Shown here: piece after piece, positions 8,958-17,651 of the stretch | How positions within the stretch are numbered: the first letter of the stretch is position 1 | Layout: every line of letters begins with the position of its first letter | Assembly (NCBI GenBank): GCA_965222015.1 | Contig: CBDCTL010000023.1 | Span: 744,001-808,000, forward strand | From: JANQPX01 sp965222015 | GTDB taxonomy: Bacteria > Pseudomonadota > Alphaproteobacteria > Geminicoccales > Geminicoccaceae | DNA length: 64,000 nt | Direction of reading: 5' to 3' | Notes under the pieces: generated by a model | Databases searched by the model: none | Seen by the model: the letters and a program-made list of their open reading frames with translations, nothing else | What the model was told of the DNA's origin: nothing | Made by a program: the position numbers and the translations under genes

Positions 8958-10232
8958 ATGATGCCGACCCTGATGGAACTTGCCGCCGTGATCGTCGCGA
9001 GCGCCGTTCTGCTGCAGGCCGGACGCAGTATTCTGGTCGGTCTTCGCCAGCGCAAGCTGCTCGGACGCGAGGAGGCGGCCTCTCTCCAGCATTTCCGCGA
9101 GGCGACGAGCGAACTGCTGACCCAGGCCCAGTCTGTGCGCGTGCCGGAGGAAGGCTCATGGAGCGGCTTTCGCAAGTTCTACATCCACAAGCGCGTCGAC
9201 GAGGCGGACGGCATCACGTCCTTCTGCCTCCGCCCCTATGACGGCAAGCCTGTGCCACGCTACCTGCCTGGACAGCACTTGACCTTCCGGCTGCAGATTC
9301 CGGGCAATCCCAAGCCGGTGGTGCGCTGCTACTCCTTGTCCGACGCGCCCATTCATCAGGACCAGTACCGGGTGTCGATCAAGCGCCTCGGCGCGCCGCC
9401 GGGCTCGGAGGGCATTCCCGAAGGTCTGGGTTCCTGTTTCTTCCACGATACGCTCGAAGTCGATCGCATCGTCGACGTCAAGGCGCCGGGCGGCAATTTC
9501 TACCTCGACATGACCGACAAGCGTCCGGCCGTGCTGATCGCCGGCGGCATCGGCCTCACGCCCATGCTGAGCATGGTCAACACCATCGCCTACACCAAGA
9601 GCAGTCGCGAAGTCTGGCTGTTCTACGCGGTGATGAACCGGCGCCAGCACGTCATGCCCAGCCATCTGAAGCGCCTCGCCCGCGAGCATCAGAACATCAA
9701 TGTCGTCATCTGTTATGCCGAACCGACGCGAAACTGCGTCAAGGGCCGGGACTTCCACTATCGCGGCCGCATCAACCGCCGGCTGCTCCAGGGTCTGCTG
9801 CCGTCTTCGGATTGTCAGTTCTATCTCTGCGGCCCGCCACCGATGCAGGACGCCATCATCAAGGAGCTGAGAAGCTGGGGTGTCGCCGAAAAAGACATCA
9901 AATGGGAGTCGTTCGGCAAACGCAAAGGGATGAAACCCAGGGCGCCGCGTGTTGATCAAGGTGGTTCGCGGATCGAGCCCGTCGAGATCGTGTTCGCGCG
10001 ATCGGGCAAGGTCGGCAAATGGACGTCGGAGGAGGAGACCGTGCTCGACGTCGCGGAGGCGGCGGGCGTGGTCATGGATTCGGGCTGTCGCGCCGGCCAG
10101 TGCGGCACCTGTGCGACCGCGATCAAGCAGGGATCGGTGCGCTATCTGGAGGAGCTGGGAACGCAGCCCTTGCCGGGCACCTGCCTGACCTGCATGGCCA
10201 TACCGAAGGAAGGGCTGGTCCTGGACGCCTGA
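8958..10232 (+). CDS. Membrane-anchored FAD/NAD(P)H oxidoreductase with C-terminal [2Fe-2S] ferredoxin domain
   Basis: This is a 424-residue flavin reductase of the ferredoxin-NADP reductase superfamily. An N-terminal hydrophobic segment at residues 6-26 anchors it. The FAD domain has the RCYSLS motif near residue 117, the NAD(P)-binding domain has GGIGLTPMLSM near residue 195 and the CGPPPMQ motif near residue 291. The C-terminal plant-type ferredoxin domain has CRAGQCGTC near residue 378, and its fourth ligand is in the TCLTC segment near residue 411. The domain order matches Hcr/benzoate-reductase-type proteins. It probably exchanges electrons between NAD(P)H and the downstream Fe-S/haem proteins; no cognate hydroxylase is adjacent. 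Confidence 0.87.
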   Translation: MMPTLMELAAVIVASAVLLQAGRSILVGLRQRKLLGREEAASLQHFREATSELLTQAQSVRVPEEGSWSGFRKFYIHKRVDEADGITSFCLRPYDGKPVPRYLPGQHLTFRLQIPGNPKPVVRCYSLSDAPIHQDQYRVSIKRLGAPPGSEGIPEGLGSCFFHDTLEVDRIVDVKAPGGNFYLDMTDKRPAVLIAGGIGLTPMLSMVNTIAYTKSSREVWLFYAVMNRRQHVMPSHLKRLAREHQNINVVICYAEPTRNCVKGRDFHYRGRINRRLLQGLLPSSDCQFYLCGPPPMQDAIIKELRSWGVAEKDIKWESFGKRKGMKPRAPRVDQGGSRIEPVEIVFARSGKVGKWTSEEETVLDVAEAAGVVMDSGCRAGQCGTCATAIKQGSVRYLEELGTQPLPGTCLTCMAIPKEGLVLDA

Positions 10233-10379
10233 AGACCTAAATACGAGGTCGGAGCCGTAAATTAGCGCGGTCGCCGGGCCGACGCATCGACCGGACTTCG
10301 CCGTTTGCGGCGTGATCCGGGCCGATGTGCGAGGGGGAGTTGGGGGTATCGCAGGATATCCACGATGAGGGGTTACGGA

Positions 10380-11399
10380 ATGAAGGTTTGGTTGCCGCCA
10401 TGTCATGGCGTCGTTTACTCTCTGGCAGTTCTCCTGATCACGGCGTCGATCGCCGGTGATGCGGGGGCGCAGGGCGCGCCCGAGGTGGAGAAGGTCCAGG
10501 GCCCGGACGAATGCGCCGAGTGCCACAAGAAAGAGACCGAGAACTGGAAGGACACCCACCACTACAAGACGTTCTCGGCCCTGCCGCGCAGCGACGACGC
10601 CAAGAAGATCACCGATGCGCTCGGCCTCAAGCGCATCAAGTCCGAGAGCGTCTGTCTCTCCTGCCACTTCACCAGCCAGATCAGGAAGGGCAAGCCCAAG
10701 CCAATCGCCGGGATCACATGCGAGAGCTGCCACAACGCCGGTGCCGACTGGATGAAACGCCACAGCGAGTTCAGCGGCAAGAAGAAGGAGACCGAGACCG
10801 AGGCCGAGGCGCAGCAGCGCTGGGCGGATGCCGAGGCGTCGGGCATGATCCGGCCGCACATGATCTACGACCTCACCAAGAACTGCTATTCCTGTCACAT
10901 CGTGCCGCAGGAGGAACTGGTCAACAAAGGCGGGCACACGGCGGGCAGCAAGTTCGAGCTGGTCTCCTGGTCGCAGGGCGAAATCCGCCACAATACCTGG
11001 CACAATGGCGGCAAGGAAAACCCCGTCGCCGGCCCTGAGCGCCAGCGCATGATGTACGCCGTCGGCCTTGCCGTGGAGCTCGAAGAGGCGCTTCGCGCCG
11101 TCGGCAAGTCGACCGAACCGGCCCGCTATGCGGTCGCCATGGCGAAGCGTGCCCACGAGGCGAGAAAAAAGCTGCGCGAGGCGGCAAAGACGCTGCCCAT
11201 GCCGGAGTTCATGGATATGCTGCGCGCTGCTCATTCCGCGCATCTGAAGCTCAACAACGGACCGGCGCTCGAGGCGGCCGCCGACCAGATCGCCGAGGCG
11301 GCGAAAAAGCTCGCCGCCGGTCACGACGGCACGGAACTCGCCGCCATCGACTCGCTGATTCCCGGACCGGATCAGTACAAGGGCAAGCCTTCGCAATGA
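10380..11399 (+). CDS. Periplasmic tetrahaem cytochrome c (cytochrome c554-like)
   Basis: This 339-residue exported protein has four CXXCH motifs at about residues 45 (CAECH), 92 (CLSCH), 114 (CESCH) and 169 (CYSCH). The DECAECHKKETENWK opening and the haem spacing resemble the cytochrome c554/c' family, in which several haems are stacked and act as electron relays. The C-terminal 100 residues are Ala/Lys/Glu-rich helices without haem motifs. The signal peptide spans about residues 1-30 (hydrophobic core SLAVLLITASI). I chose the ATG following a GAGGGG ribosome site; an ATG 15 bases upstream is also possible. It lies between the flavin reductase and the Fe-S/CNB gene, all on the same strand. 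Confidence 0.85.
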   Translation: MKVWLPPCHGVVYSLAVLLITASIAGDAGAQGAPEVEKVQGPDECAECHKKETENWKDTHHYKTFSALPRSDDAKKITDALGLKRIKSESVCLSCHFTSQIRKGKPKPIAGITCESCHNAGADWMKRHSEFSGKKKETETEAEAQQRWADAEASGMIRPHMIYDLTKNCYSCHIVPQEELVNKGGHTAGSKFELVSWSQGEIRHNTWHNGGKENPVAGPERQRMMYAVGLAVELEEALRAVGKSTEPARYAVAMAKRAHEARKKLREAAKTLPMPEFMDMLRAAHSAHLKLNNGPALEAAADQIAEAAKKLAAGHDGTELAAIDSLIPGPDQYKGKPSQ

Positions 11400-11445
11400 T
11401 CTGCTGGCGAAGGGCGATCAGCGGCGAAAGGGAGCGCGCGCGCTG

Positions 11446-13167
11446 ATGGCGCTCGGCGTCTCCATACCGCGCCCCCGACGCTGGGACCGGCCGCTCTCGC
11501 CGGAGATGACGGAGGGCGACGTTCTGAGGGTGCTGTTCACCCTTCGCGTGTTCGGCGCGATCGACCAGGGTCAGTTTCCGCCGACGCTGTCGCTCCAGGA
11601 CATCATCCGCAACGACGCCCGCATTCGCCGCTATCGCCGCGGCGAGGTCATCATCCGGAAAGGGGATTACGGCAACGCCCTGTTCGTCATCATCGGCGGC
11701 GTGGTGCGCGAGCTTCTCGATCCCACCGGTCTGGACAGCACGGCGGAAACGCCCGCGAAAGCGAGGCGAGGCTTCGTCGAGACGGTGCGCCAATGGTGGG
11801 GCCAGGCGGACACGCCCGAACAGCGGGACGTCGCGGTCTATCGAAACGGCCATGACGAAAGCGGCCTCTCCATCATCGCGCGGCGCGAGCGCGAATCCGT
11901 TCAAGGCATCGATTCGCTGATCTCGAGGGTGCCGACCCGGGTGCTCACCGAGCAGGACATGTTCGGCGAAGTCGCGGCCCTCTCGCGCGCGCCGCATCTC
12001 TCGACGGTCGTCGCCGAGACCGATGTCGAAGTGCTGGAGCTCCGTTGGCAGGGCCTGCGCGACATCCGCAGGCGCGACAAGGGCTTTCGCGACAAGATCG
12101 ACGCGCAGTATCGCGCCTCCAGCCTGAAGGCCCATCTGCGGGAAAGTCCCCTGTTCCAGGGCCTGCACGAAACCGCGCTGGAGCATATCGCCCGCCATAC
12201 GCTGTTCGAGACCCATGGCGAGTTCGAATGGTCCGGCGGCTTCAAGGGCCTGACCGCCGAGAGCGGCATCGACGTTCTCGACACCGAGCCCGTGATCGCC
12301 GAGCATGGCGACTATCTCGACGGCCTGCTGCTGATTCGATACGGCTTCGGTCGCATCAGCGAGCGCCTCGATCACGGCCACCGCACGGTCGGCTACGTCA
12401 CCCACAACGAGGTGTTCGGGCTGAGCGAAATCGTCGAGCACTGGCGGGACGGGCGCGAGCTCCGCCTGCGCAACGGTCTGCGCGCCGTCGGCTTCGTCGA
12501 CCTTCTGCGCGTGCCGACGGCGCTGGTCGAGGACTATGTCCTGCCCAACATCCCGCCGCACAAGCTGCCGGGCCCGCCCAGCTCGACCAGCGTGCGCATG
12601 TCCGCCGACCTCAAATGGGAGACCGAGCTGCCGCTGGAGCAGGCGACCATCAATTTCCTGATGAACAACCGCACCATCAACGGCACGGCGGCGATGTTCA
12701 TCGACACCGATCGCTGCACCGCCTGCGACGACTGCGTGCGCGCCTGTGCTTCCGCCCACAACAACAATCCGCGCTTCGTCCGCCACGGGCCCGAGCACGA
12801 CAATCTCATGGTCGCCAATGCCTGCATGCACTGCGTCGATCCGGTCTGCCTGATCGGCTGTCCGACCGGCGCCATCCACCGCACCCAGGGCGGACTGGTC
12901 ACCATCGACGACGTCACCTGCATCGGCTGCGCGACCTGCGCCGACAGCTGCCCCTACGACAATATCCGCATGGTCGAGATCCGGGACGAGAACGGCGATT
13001 TCATCGTCGATCAGGACACCCAGACGCCGATCGTGAAAGCGACCAAATGCGATCTCTGCCTGGAGCAGCCGGGCGGCCCGGCCTGCCAGCGAGCCTGCCC
13101 CCATGACGCGCTGATGCGCATCGACCTTCGCGATCGCGAGCGTCTCGTCGACTGGCTCGCGCGATGA
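11446..13167 (+). CDS. Cyclic-nucleotide-binding domain fused to a four-cluster [4Fe-4S] ferredoxin module
   Basis: This is a 573-residue cytoplasmic protein. Its N-terminal half contains a cNMP-binding jelly roll (RRGEVIIRKGDYGNALFVI near residue 65, FGEVAALS near residue 173) and a second, weaker roll around residues 265-340. The C-terminal 155 residues carry 16 cysteines in four sets: CTACDDCVRAC, CMHCVDPVCLIGC, CIGCATCADSC and CDLCLEQPGGPACQRAC. This layout matches DmsB/NrfC-type electron-transfer subunits. It has no Tat signal. The next gene, for a membrane protein, overlaps it by four bases, so the Fe-S module probably docks on that protein, with the cNMP domain possibly gating electron flow. 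It has no DNA-binding domain. Confidence 0.87.
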   Translation: MALGVSIPRPRRWDRPLSPEMTEGDVLRVLFTLRVFGAIDQGQFPPTLSLQDIIRNDARIRRYRRGEVIIRKGDYGNALFVIIGGVVRELLDPTGLDSTAETPAKARRGFVETVRQWWGQADTPEQRDVAVYRNGHDESGLSIIARRERESVQGIDSLISRVPTRVLTEQDMFGEVAALSRAPHLSTVVAETDVEVLELRWQGLRDIRRRDKGFRDKIDAQYRASSLKAHLRESPLFQGLHETALEHIARHTLFETHGEFEWSGGFKGLTAESGIDVLDTEPVIAEHGDYLDGLLLIRYGFGRISERLDHGHRTVGYVTHNEVFGLSEIVEHWRDGRELRLRNGLRAVGFVDLLRVPTALVEDYVLPNIPPHKLPGPPSSTSVRMSADLKWETELPLEQATINFLMNNRTINGTAAMFIDTDRCTACDDCVRACASAHNNNPRFVRHGPEHDNLMVANACMHCVDPVCLIGCPTGAIHRTQGGLVTIDDVTCIGCATCADSCPYDNIRMVEIRDENGDFIVDQDTQTPIVKATKCDLCLEQPGGPACQRACPHDALMRIDLRDRERLVDWLAR

Positions 13168-13988
13168 CCACCTTCGGCCAGCGCCGCCTGCGCAATTTCG
13201 CGGTCGCCGGCATGATGGCGGGGCTGATCGTCGCGGTCGAGCTGCTCTACGACATGTCGCTGCGGGACGCCGCCTTCATGAACGGCTGGGTGCTGTTCAC
13301 CGGCATGGTGCTGCTGTCCCTGTTCAACGTCAGGAAGAAGCTGAACATTCTACCGCTGGTGAAGATGTCCACCTGGCTGCAGCTGCACGTCTACACCGGC
13401 GTGATCTGCCTGCTGCTGTTCCTGCTGCATACCAGCTTTTCCCTGCCCAACGGCCCGTTCGAGATCATCCTCTGGGCCCTCTACATGACGATGACGGCGA
13501 GCGGCCTTCTCGGCATGGCGCTGTCCCGGCTTCTGCCACATCGGATCAGCGCCCGCGGCGAGCGGGTGATCTTCGAGCGCATCCCGATCCTGCGCGCCCA
13601 GATCGCCCGCGACGTCGAGCAGCTGGCCATGACCTCGGTCCAGGAGACCCGAGCCTCGACCATCGCCGACTTCTACGTCGCCGAGCTCGCCCCCTATCTG
13701 CAGCGGCCCAAACACCTGATCGGCCATCTGATCGGCGCCAACAAGCCCGAGCGCCGGCTGCACGTCGCCATTCGCGAGCTCGAACGCTATCTCGACGAGC
13801 GCGGCCGGCAGATCCTCGGCGAAATCGATTCGCTCGTTTCCGCCAAAGCCGATCTGGACTATCAATATGCCACGCAGCTGACGCTGAAGGCCTGGCTGTT
13901 CTTTCACCTGCCGCTGAATTACGGCCTGATGCTGTTCACGCTCGTGCACATCGTCATCGTCTATGCCTTTGCGACCGGAGCGCCATGA
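13164..13988 (+). CDS. Polytopic membrane protein, probable haem-b cytochrome subunit
   Basis: This 274-residue integral membrane protein has hydrophobic helices at about residues 13-30, 39-54, 68-90, 96-118 and 246-271, with a hydrophilic helical domain of about 110 residues between the fourth and fifth. Helix three contains His in LQLHVYTG and in LLHTSF; the last helix contains His in FFHLPLNYG and LVHIVIV. Two histidines separated by about 13 residues in each of two helices is the classic arrangement for two stacked haem b groups, as in ferric reductase and cytochrome b561-like proteins. It overlaps both neighbours by four bases, so the three genes are translationally coupled. It would carry electrons across the inner membrane. 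Confidence 0.75.
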   Translation: MTTFGQRRLRNFAVAGMMAGLIVAVELLYDMSLRDAAFMNGWVLFTGMVLLSLFNVRKKLNILPLVKMSTWLQLHVYTGVICLLLFLLHTSFSLPNGPFEIILWALYMTMTASGLLGMALSRLLPHRISARGERVIFERIPILRAQIARDVEQLAMTSVQETRASTIADFYVAELAPYLQRPKHLIGHLIGANKPERRLHVAIRELERYLDERGRQILGEIDSLVSAKADLDYQYATQLTLKAWLFFHLPLNYGLMLFTLVHIVIVYAFATGAP

Positions 13989-16513
13989 AGCCGCGCCTGC
14001 AAAGCTTCGATCATCGCTCGAGCGCCTATGAGCGACCGACCCAGGGCTGGGTGTGCGGCCGCGCGAGCGCCGGCAGGCCATGCCAGCTCGGTCCGGATCG
14101 GAAAGGCTGCTGCCGCACGCTCGCGGAATGCCGGCCGAGACGCGGCGCCGAGGGCTGGATCTGCGGCCGTTCGAAAAGTGCCGGCGGCGCCTGCGAGGAT
14201 GGGCCGCTGCCGGACGGGTCCTGCTGCCGCAGCCTGCCGCCCTGTCTGCCGGTCCGCTCCCTGCGCGCGCGGCGCGGGCGTTTCACCGCCTGGGCCACGG
14301 CGATCAGCTTCGGCCTGCTGCTCCTTCTGGTCGGCAGCCGCATGAACGCCGATCTGATCGACGCCGGTGCGGTCAACGCCGGCCATGCCGAGGTCGAGGC
14401 CTGCGGCGACTGCCATGTCGCGTTCGATGGCGGCCCGACGCGCTGGCTGCAGGCCGCGTTCGCCGACGCCAATCCCGCCGCCGACAACGAGAAATGCCTC
14501 GAATGCCACAAATGGGGCGAGGATGCCCTGAACGCCCACAGCCTGCCGCGCCCGGCGCTCGCCGATCTGATCGGCAAGTTCGATCAGATGGTCACCGAAG
14601 CGCCGCCGCCCACCCCCTGGACCATCGAGGTCAGCCGCACCGTTTTTCCGGTGCCGCTCGAGGCGCACAACGGCGATCTCGCCTGCGGCGCCTGCCACAA
14701 GGAGCACGAGGGCGAGGAGTCCGACCTGATGGCGGTCTCCAACGCGCGCTGCCAGTCCTGCCATCAGCTGACCTTCCCGTCCTTCTCCGACGGCCATCCG
14801 TCCTTCGGCGACTATCCCTATCTCCGGCGCACCCGCATCGTCTTCGATCACGATTCGCACAACCGGAAGAACTTTCCCGAGAAACGGAAGCAGGGCGTCA
14901 CCCCGCCGGACACCTGCGACAGCTGCCATGCGCCCGACGGCACCGGCCGCTTCATGCTGACCGCGGAGTTCGCCGACAGCTGCGCGCTCTGCCACAGCGA
15001 GGACATTCTCGGCGAGACCGTCGCCGGTCCCAAGGGCACGCCGGTGATCGCCGTGCCGGAGCTGGACCTCCTGACGCTGCAGGAGCGCGGCATCGCGATC
15101 GGCGAATGGCCGGAGACGCCGCTCGCAATCGACGTCTCGCCCTACACCAAGCTCCTGATCGCCGCCGACCCGAGGATCGCCGACGATCTGATCACGCTTC
15201 GGAACACCGATCTTCAGGACCTGACCGACGCGAGCGACGCCGAGCTGCAGTCGGTCGCCCGCCTCGCCTGGGCGATCAAGGGGCTTTTGTTCGACCTGAT
15301 CATCTCAGGCATGGGCATTCTCGAATCCCAGGTCGAAGCCAGCCTGAACAGCCCGCTCGACACCGACACCGTCGGCCGTCTGGTCGGCCACATCCCGCAG
15401 GACGTGATCGCCGCCGCCGGTGCCGCCTGGTTCCCCAATCTCAAGCAGGAGGTGGTCGCCTATCGTGAGGCCACCACCGGCGACGGCCTCTCGCCCGGCA
15501 TTCAGGGCGACGACGCCGAGGACGATCTCGGCGAGGGCGAGCCTGCCGCCGAGGCGGAGGAGCCCCAGGCCTCGGTGGTCCTCACCCAGTCGGGCACGAT
15601 CGAGGTCCAGGAGCTGCCGCCCGGCAGCGATCCGACCGCCGAGAACGAGGCGCTCGGCCTGCCGACCCTCGATCCCGAGGAATGGGCCAAGGCCGGCGGC
15701 TGGTACCGCAAGGACTATATCCTCTATTACCGCCCGGTCGGTCACGAGGACGTGGTGCTGCGCACCTGGCTGGATATCAGCGCGCAATCCTTCGGCACGC
15801 CGGCCGAACGTTATGGCGACGAGCTTTTCCAGCTGCTCGCCGACAAGAACACGCCGGGCAAATGCACCAAATGCCACAGCGTCGACCAGCAGCCGGGCGG
15901 CGGGCTCGCGATCAACTGGGGGCCCTTCCAGCCGGTGGTCGGCGAAAGTCGCTTCACCACTTTCGTCCACGCCACCCATTTCAGCGCGGTGGGCGAGGAG
16001 GGGTGCATCGCCTGCCATCGGCTGAACGAGGATCCGAACTACCAGGAGTCCTACAAGGACCGCGATCCGCACCGCTTCGTCGCGAACTTCGCGCCGATGA
16101 ATCAGGAAACCTGCGCCGAATGCCATGTCGAGCAGTCGGCCGGCGACCAGTGCACCATGTGCCATCAATATCACGTCGGACATTTTGCCACCGAAGGCAT
16201 CCCGCCGACCCGGATCGACGATCTGGACAAGACCCGGCCCGCCGACGGCGCGCCGCCTGCGGACGCGATCGAAGCCGATGTCGGCGCACCTGCGGACGCG
16301 GAGGACGTCGCCGACACCGGCCTGGGCGGCGATGCTCCAGCGCCGTCAGGTGACTCTTCGCCCGAGAGCGCCGACGGCGAAAACCAGGCCGGCCTGCTGC
16401 CCGACCTGTTCAGCCGACTGTTCGACGGCGGCGAGGAGCGCTCCGAAAACGAGGACGACAGCGCCGTCGAAGATCGCCTGCCGCCCGCCGGCGACGGGGA
16501 GAGCGGTGGATAG
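13985..16513 (+). CDS. Membrane-anchored decahaem cytochrome c with duplicated Cys-rich N-terminal domain
   Basis: This 842-residue protein begins with a predicted cytoplasmic region (residues 18-90) holding two copies of a cysteine pattern: GWxCGR, a Cys about six residues on, then a CC pair and a final Cys. A transmembrane helix follows at about 103-118 (ISFGLLLLLVG). The periplasmic part has ten CXXCH sites: CGDCH, CLECH, CGACH, CQSCH, CDSCH, CALCH, CTKCH, CIACH, CAECH and CTMCH, from about residue 139 to 723. Haems 1-6 and 7-10 form two blocks separated by about 280 residues. The acidic, Pro/Ala-rich tail has no domain. It overlaps the haem-b gene by four bases and is probably the periplasmic electron exit or entry of the complex. 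Confidence 0.86.
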   Translation: MKPRLQSFDHRSSAYERPTQGWVCGRASAGRPCQLGPDRKGCCRTLAECRPRRGAEGWICGRSKSAGGACEDGPLPDGSCCRSLPPCLPVRSLRARRGRFTAWATAISFGLLLLLVGSRMNADLIDAGAVNAGHAEVEACGDCHVAFDGGPTRWLQAAFADANPAADNEKCLECHKWGEDALNAHSLPRPALADLIGKFDQMVTEAPPPTPWTIEVSRTVFPVPLEAHNGDLACGACHKEHEGEESDLMAVSNARCQSCHQLTFPSFSDGHPSFGDYPYLRRTRIVFDHDSHNRKNFPEKRKQGVTPPDTCDSCHAPDGTGRFMLTAEFADSCALCHSEDILGETVAGPKGTPVIAVPELDLLTLQERGIAIGEWPETPLAIDVSPYTKLLIAADPRIADDLITLRNTDLQDLTDASDAELQSVARLAWAIKGLLFDLIISGMGILESQVEASLNSPLDTDTVGRLVGHIPQDVIAAAGAAWFPNLKQEVVAYREATTGDGLSPGIQGDDAEDDLGEGEPAAEAEEPQASVVLTQSGTIEVQELPPGSDPTAENEALGLPTLDPEEWAKAGGWYRKDYILYYRPVGHEDVVLRTWLDISAQSFGTPAERYGDELFQLLADKNTPGKCTKCHSVDQQPGGGLAINWGPFQPVVGESRFTTFVHATHFSAVGEEGCIACHRLNEDPNYQESYKDRDPHRFVANFAPMNQETCAECHVEQSAGDQCTMCHQYHVGHFATEGIPPTRIDDLDKTRPADGAPPADAIEADVGAPADAEDVADTGLGGDAPAPSGDSSPESADGENQAGLLPDLFSRLFDGGEERSENEDDSAVEDRLPPAGDGESGG

Positions 16514-16534
16514 CGATGTCTTGCGGCCGCTCTG

Positions 16535-16549
16535 TTAACCGCCCGTTAA
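16535..16549 (+). promoter_or_regulatory. CtrA-type box upstream of qmcA
   Basis: TTAA-N7-TTAA with both half-sites perfect, the canonical binding pattern of the alphaproteobacterial cell-cycle regulator CtrA. It sits about 145 bases upstream of the qmcA start, in the only intergenic gap between the decahaem gene and qmcA. Assignment is by motif only. Confidence 0.6.
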
Positions 16550-16691
16550 CGTTGAGCTGTTATTGGAGGGGGTGCGTGCCCGGCGAGACCATCCGGCGCC
16601 GTCCCGGTCGATCGCCGCGCCCGCTGACAGGGCAGGTTCGCCGCGAACCATGCCGGCCGCGTGCGCGCAAGCAATTTGATGGGAGCCGACG

Positions 16692-17651
16692 ATGTTTCTC
16701 GATGGATTCAGCCTTTTCGTTCTGGCGGTGCTGGCCGTCGCGCTCACGCTCGTCTTCATGGGCGTCAAGTCGATCCCGCAGGGCCGGGAATACACCGTCG
16801 AACGCTTTGGCCGGTACACCCGCACACTCAGGCCCGGACTGCATCTGATCGTCCCGTTCATCGATCGCATCGGCGCCAACATCAACATGATGGAACAGGT
16901 GATGGACGTGCCCTCGCAGGAGGTCATCACCAAGGACAACGCCATGGTCACCGTCGACGGCGTTGTCTTCTATCAGGTCCAGGACGCGGCCAGCGCCGCC
17001 TATGAGGTGACCGATCTCGAGCGCGCGATCGTCAATCTCACCATGACCAACATCCGCACGGTAATGGGCTCGATGGATTTGGACGAGCTTTTGTCCCAGC
17101 GCGATCGCATCAACGCCCAGCTCCTCACCGTGGTCGACGAGGCCACCAGTTCCTGGGGCGTCAAGGTCACGCGGATCGAGATCAAGGACATCGCCCCGCC
17201 TGTCGATCTGGTGGCGAGCATGGCGCGTCAGATGAAGGCCGAGCGCGACAAGCGCGCCAACATCCTCGAAGCCGAAGGCCTGCGTCAGGCCGCGATCCTC
17301 ACCGCCGAGGGCGAGAAGCAGTCCACCATTCTCGAGGCCGAGGGGCGCAAGGAAGGCGCCTTCCGCGACGCCGAGGCACGCGAGCGCGAAGCCGAGGCCG
17401 AGGCAAAGGCGACCGCCATGCTCTCCGAGGCGCTGGCCCGCGGCGATCGTCAGGCGATCAACTATTTCGTCGCCCAGCAATATGTCGAGGCGTTTCGTCA
17501 GTTCGCGGGATCGCCGAACCAGAAGGTGGTGTTCCTGCCGATGGAGGCGAGCGCCCTGGTCGGCTCGCTCGGCGGCATCGGCGAGATCGCCAGGGAAGTG
17601 TTCACCAAGAACGAGACCACCACCGCTCAGAGCAACGGCCGGTCGGCGTGA
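16692..17651 (+). CDS. qmcA: SPFH-domain membrane protease modulator (stomatin/QmcA family)
   Basis: This 319-residue slipin-like protein has an N-terminal membrane segment at residues 3-23 and then an SPFH/prohibitin domain. Signatures include VERFGRYTRTLRPGLHLIVPF, the NAMVTVDGVVFYQV block and DLDELLSQRDRIN. A long Ala/Glu-rich coiled coil follows (about residues 175-245), ending in FLPMEAS. In E. coli QmcA assembles with FtsH-HflKC, and in operons with NfeD it scaffolds membrane microdomains. The stop overlaps the nfeD start by one base, a classic pairing. The ATG is preceded by GGGAG. Confidence 0.92.
   Translation: MFLDGFSLFVLAVLAVALTLVFMGVKSIPQGREYTVERFGRYTRTLRPGLHLIVPFIDRIGANINMMEQVMDVPSQEVITKDNAMVTVDGVVFYQVQDAASAAYEVTDLERAIVNLTMTNIRTVMGSMDLDELLSQRDRINAQLLTVVDEATSSWGVKVTRIEIKDIAPPVDLVASMARQMKAERDKRANILEAEGLRQAAILTAEGEKQSTILEAEGRKEGAFRDAEAREREAEAEAKATAMLSEALARGDRQAINYFVAQQYVEAFRQFAGSPNQKVVFLPMEASALVGSLGGIGEIAREVFTKNETTTAQSNGRSA

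Noticed and set aside
8655..9175. Minus-strand frames overlapping the start of the flavin reductase gene
   Set aside because: They overlap the N terminus of a well-supported gene and have no homology.
9156..11396. A long open frame on the minus strand opposite the reductase and tetrahaem genes
   Set aside because: It is antisense to two well-supported genes, lacks any motif, and has the Arg/Leu/Ala/Gly-rich composition of high-GC shadow frames.
11251..13104. A 617-codon minus-strand open frame opposite the CNB-FeS gene
   Set aside because: Same reasons: antisense to a gene with 16 conserved cysteines, no homology, no ribosome site.
3538..16513. Assignment of the redox locus as PioABC or MtrAB-type iron-oxidation system
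   Set aside because: The barrel is about 510 residues, much shorter than PioB/MtrB, the decahaem protein is membrane-anchored with an extra cytoplasmic domain, and no high-potential iron protein gene is present.
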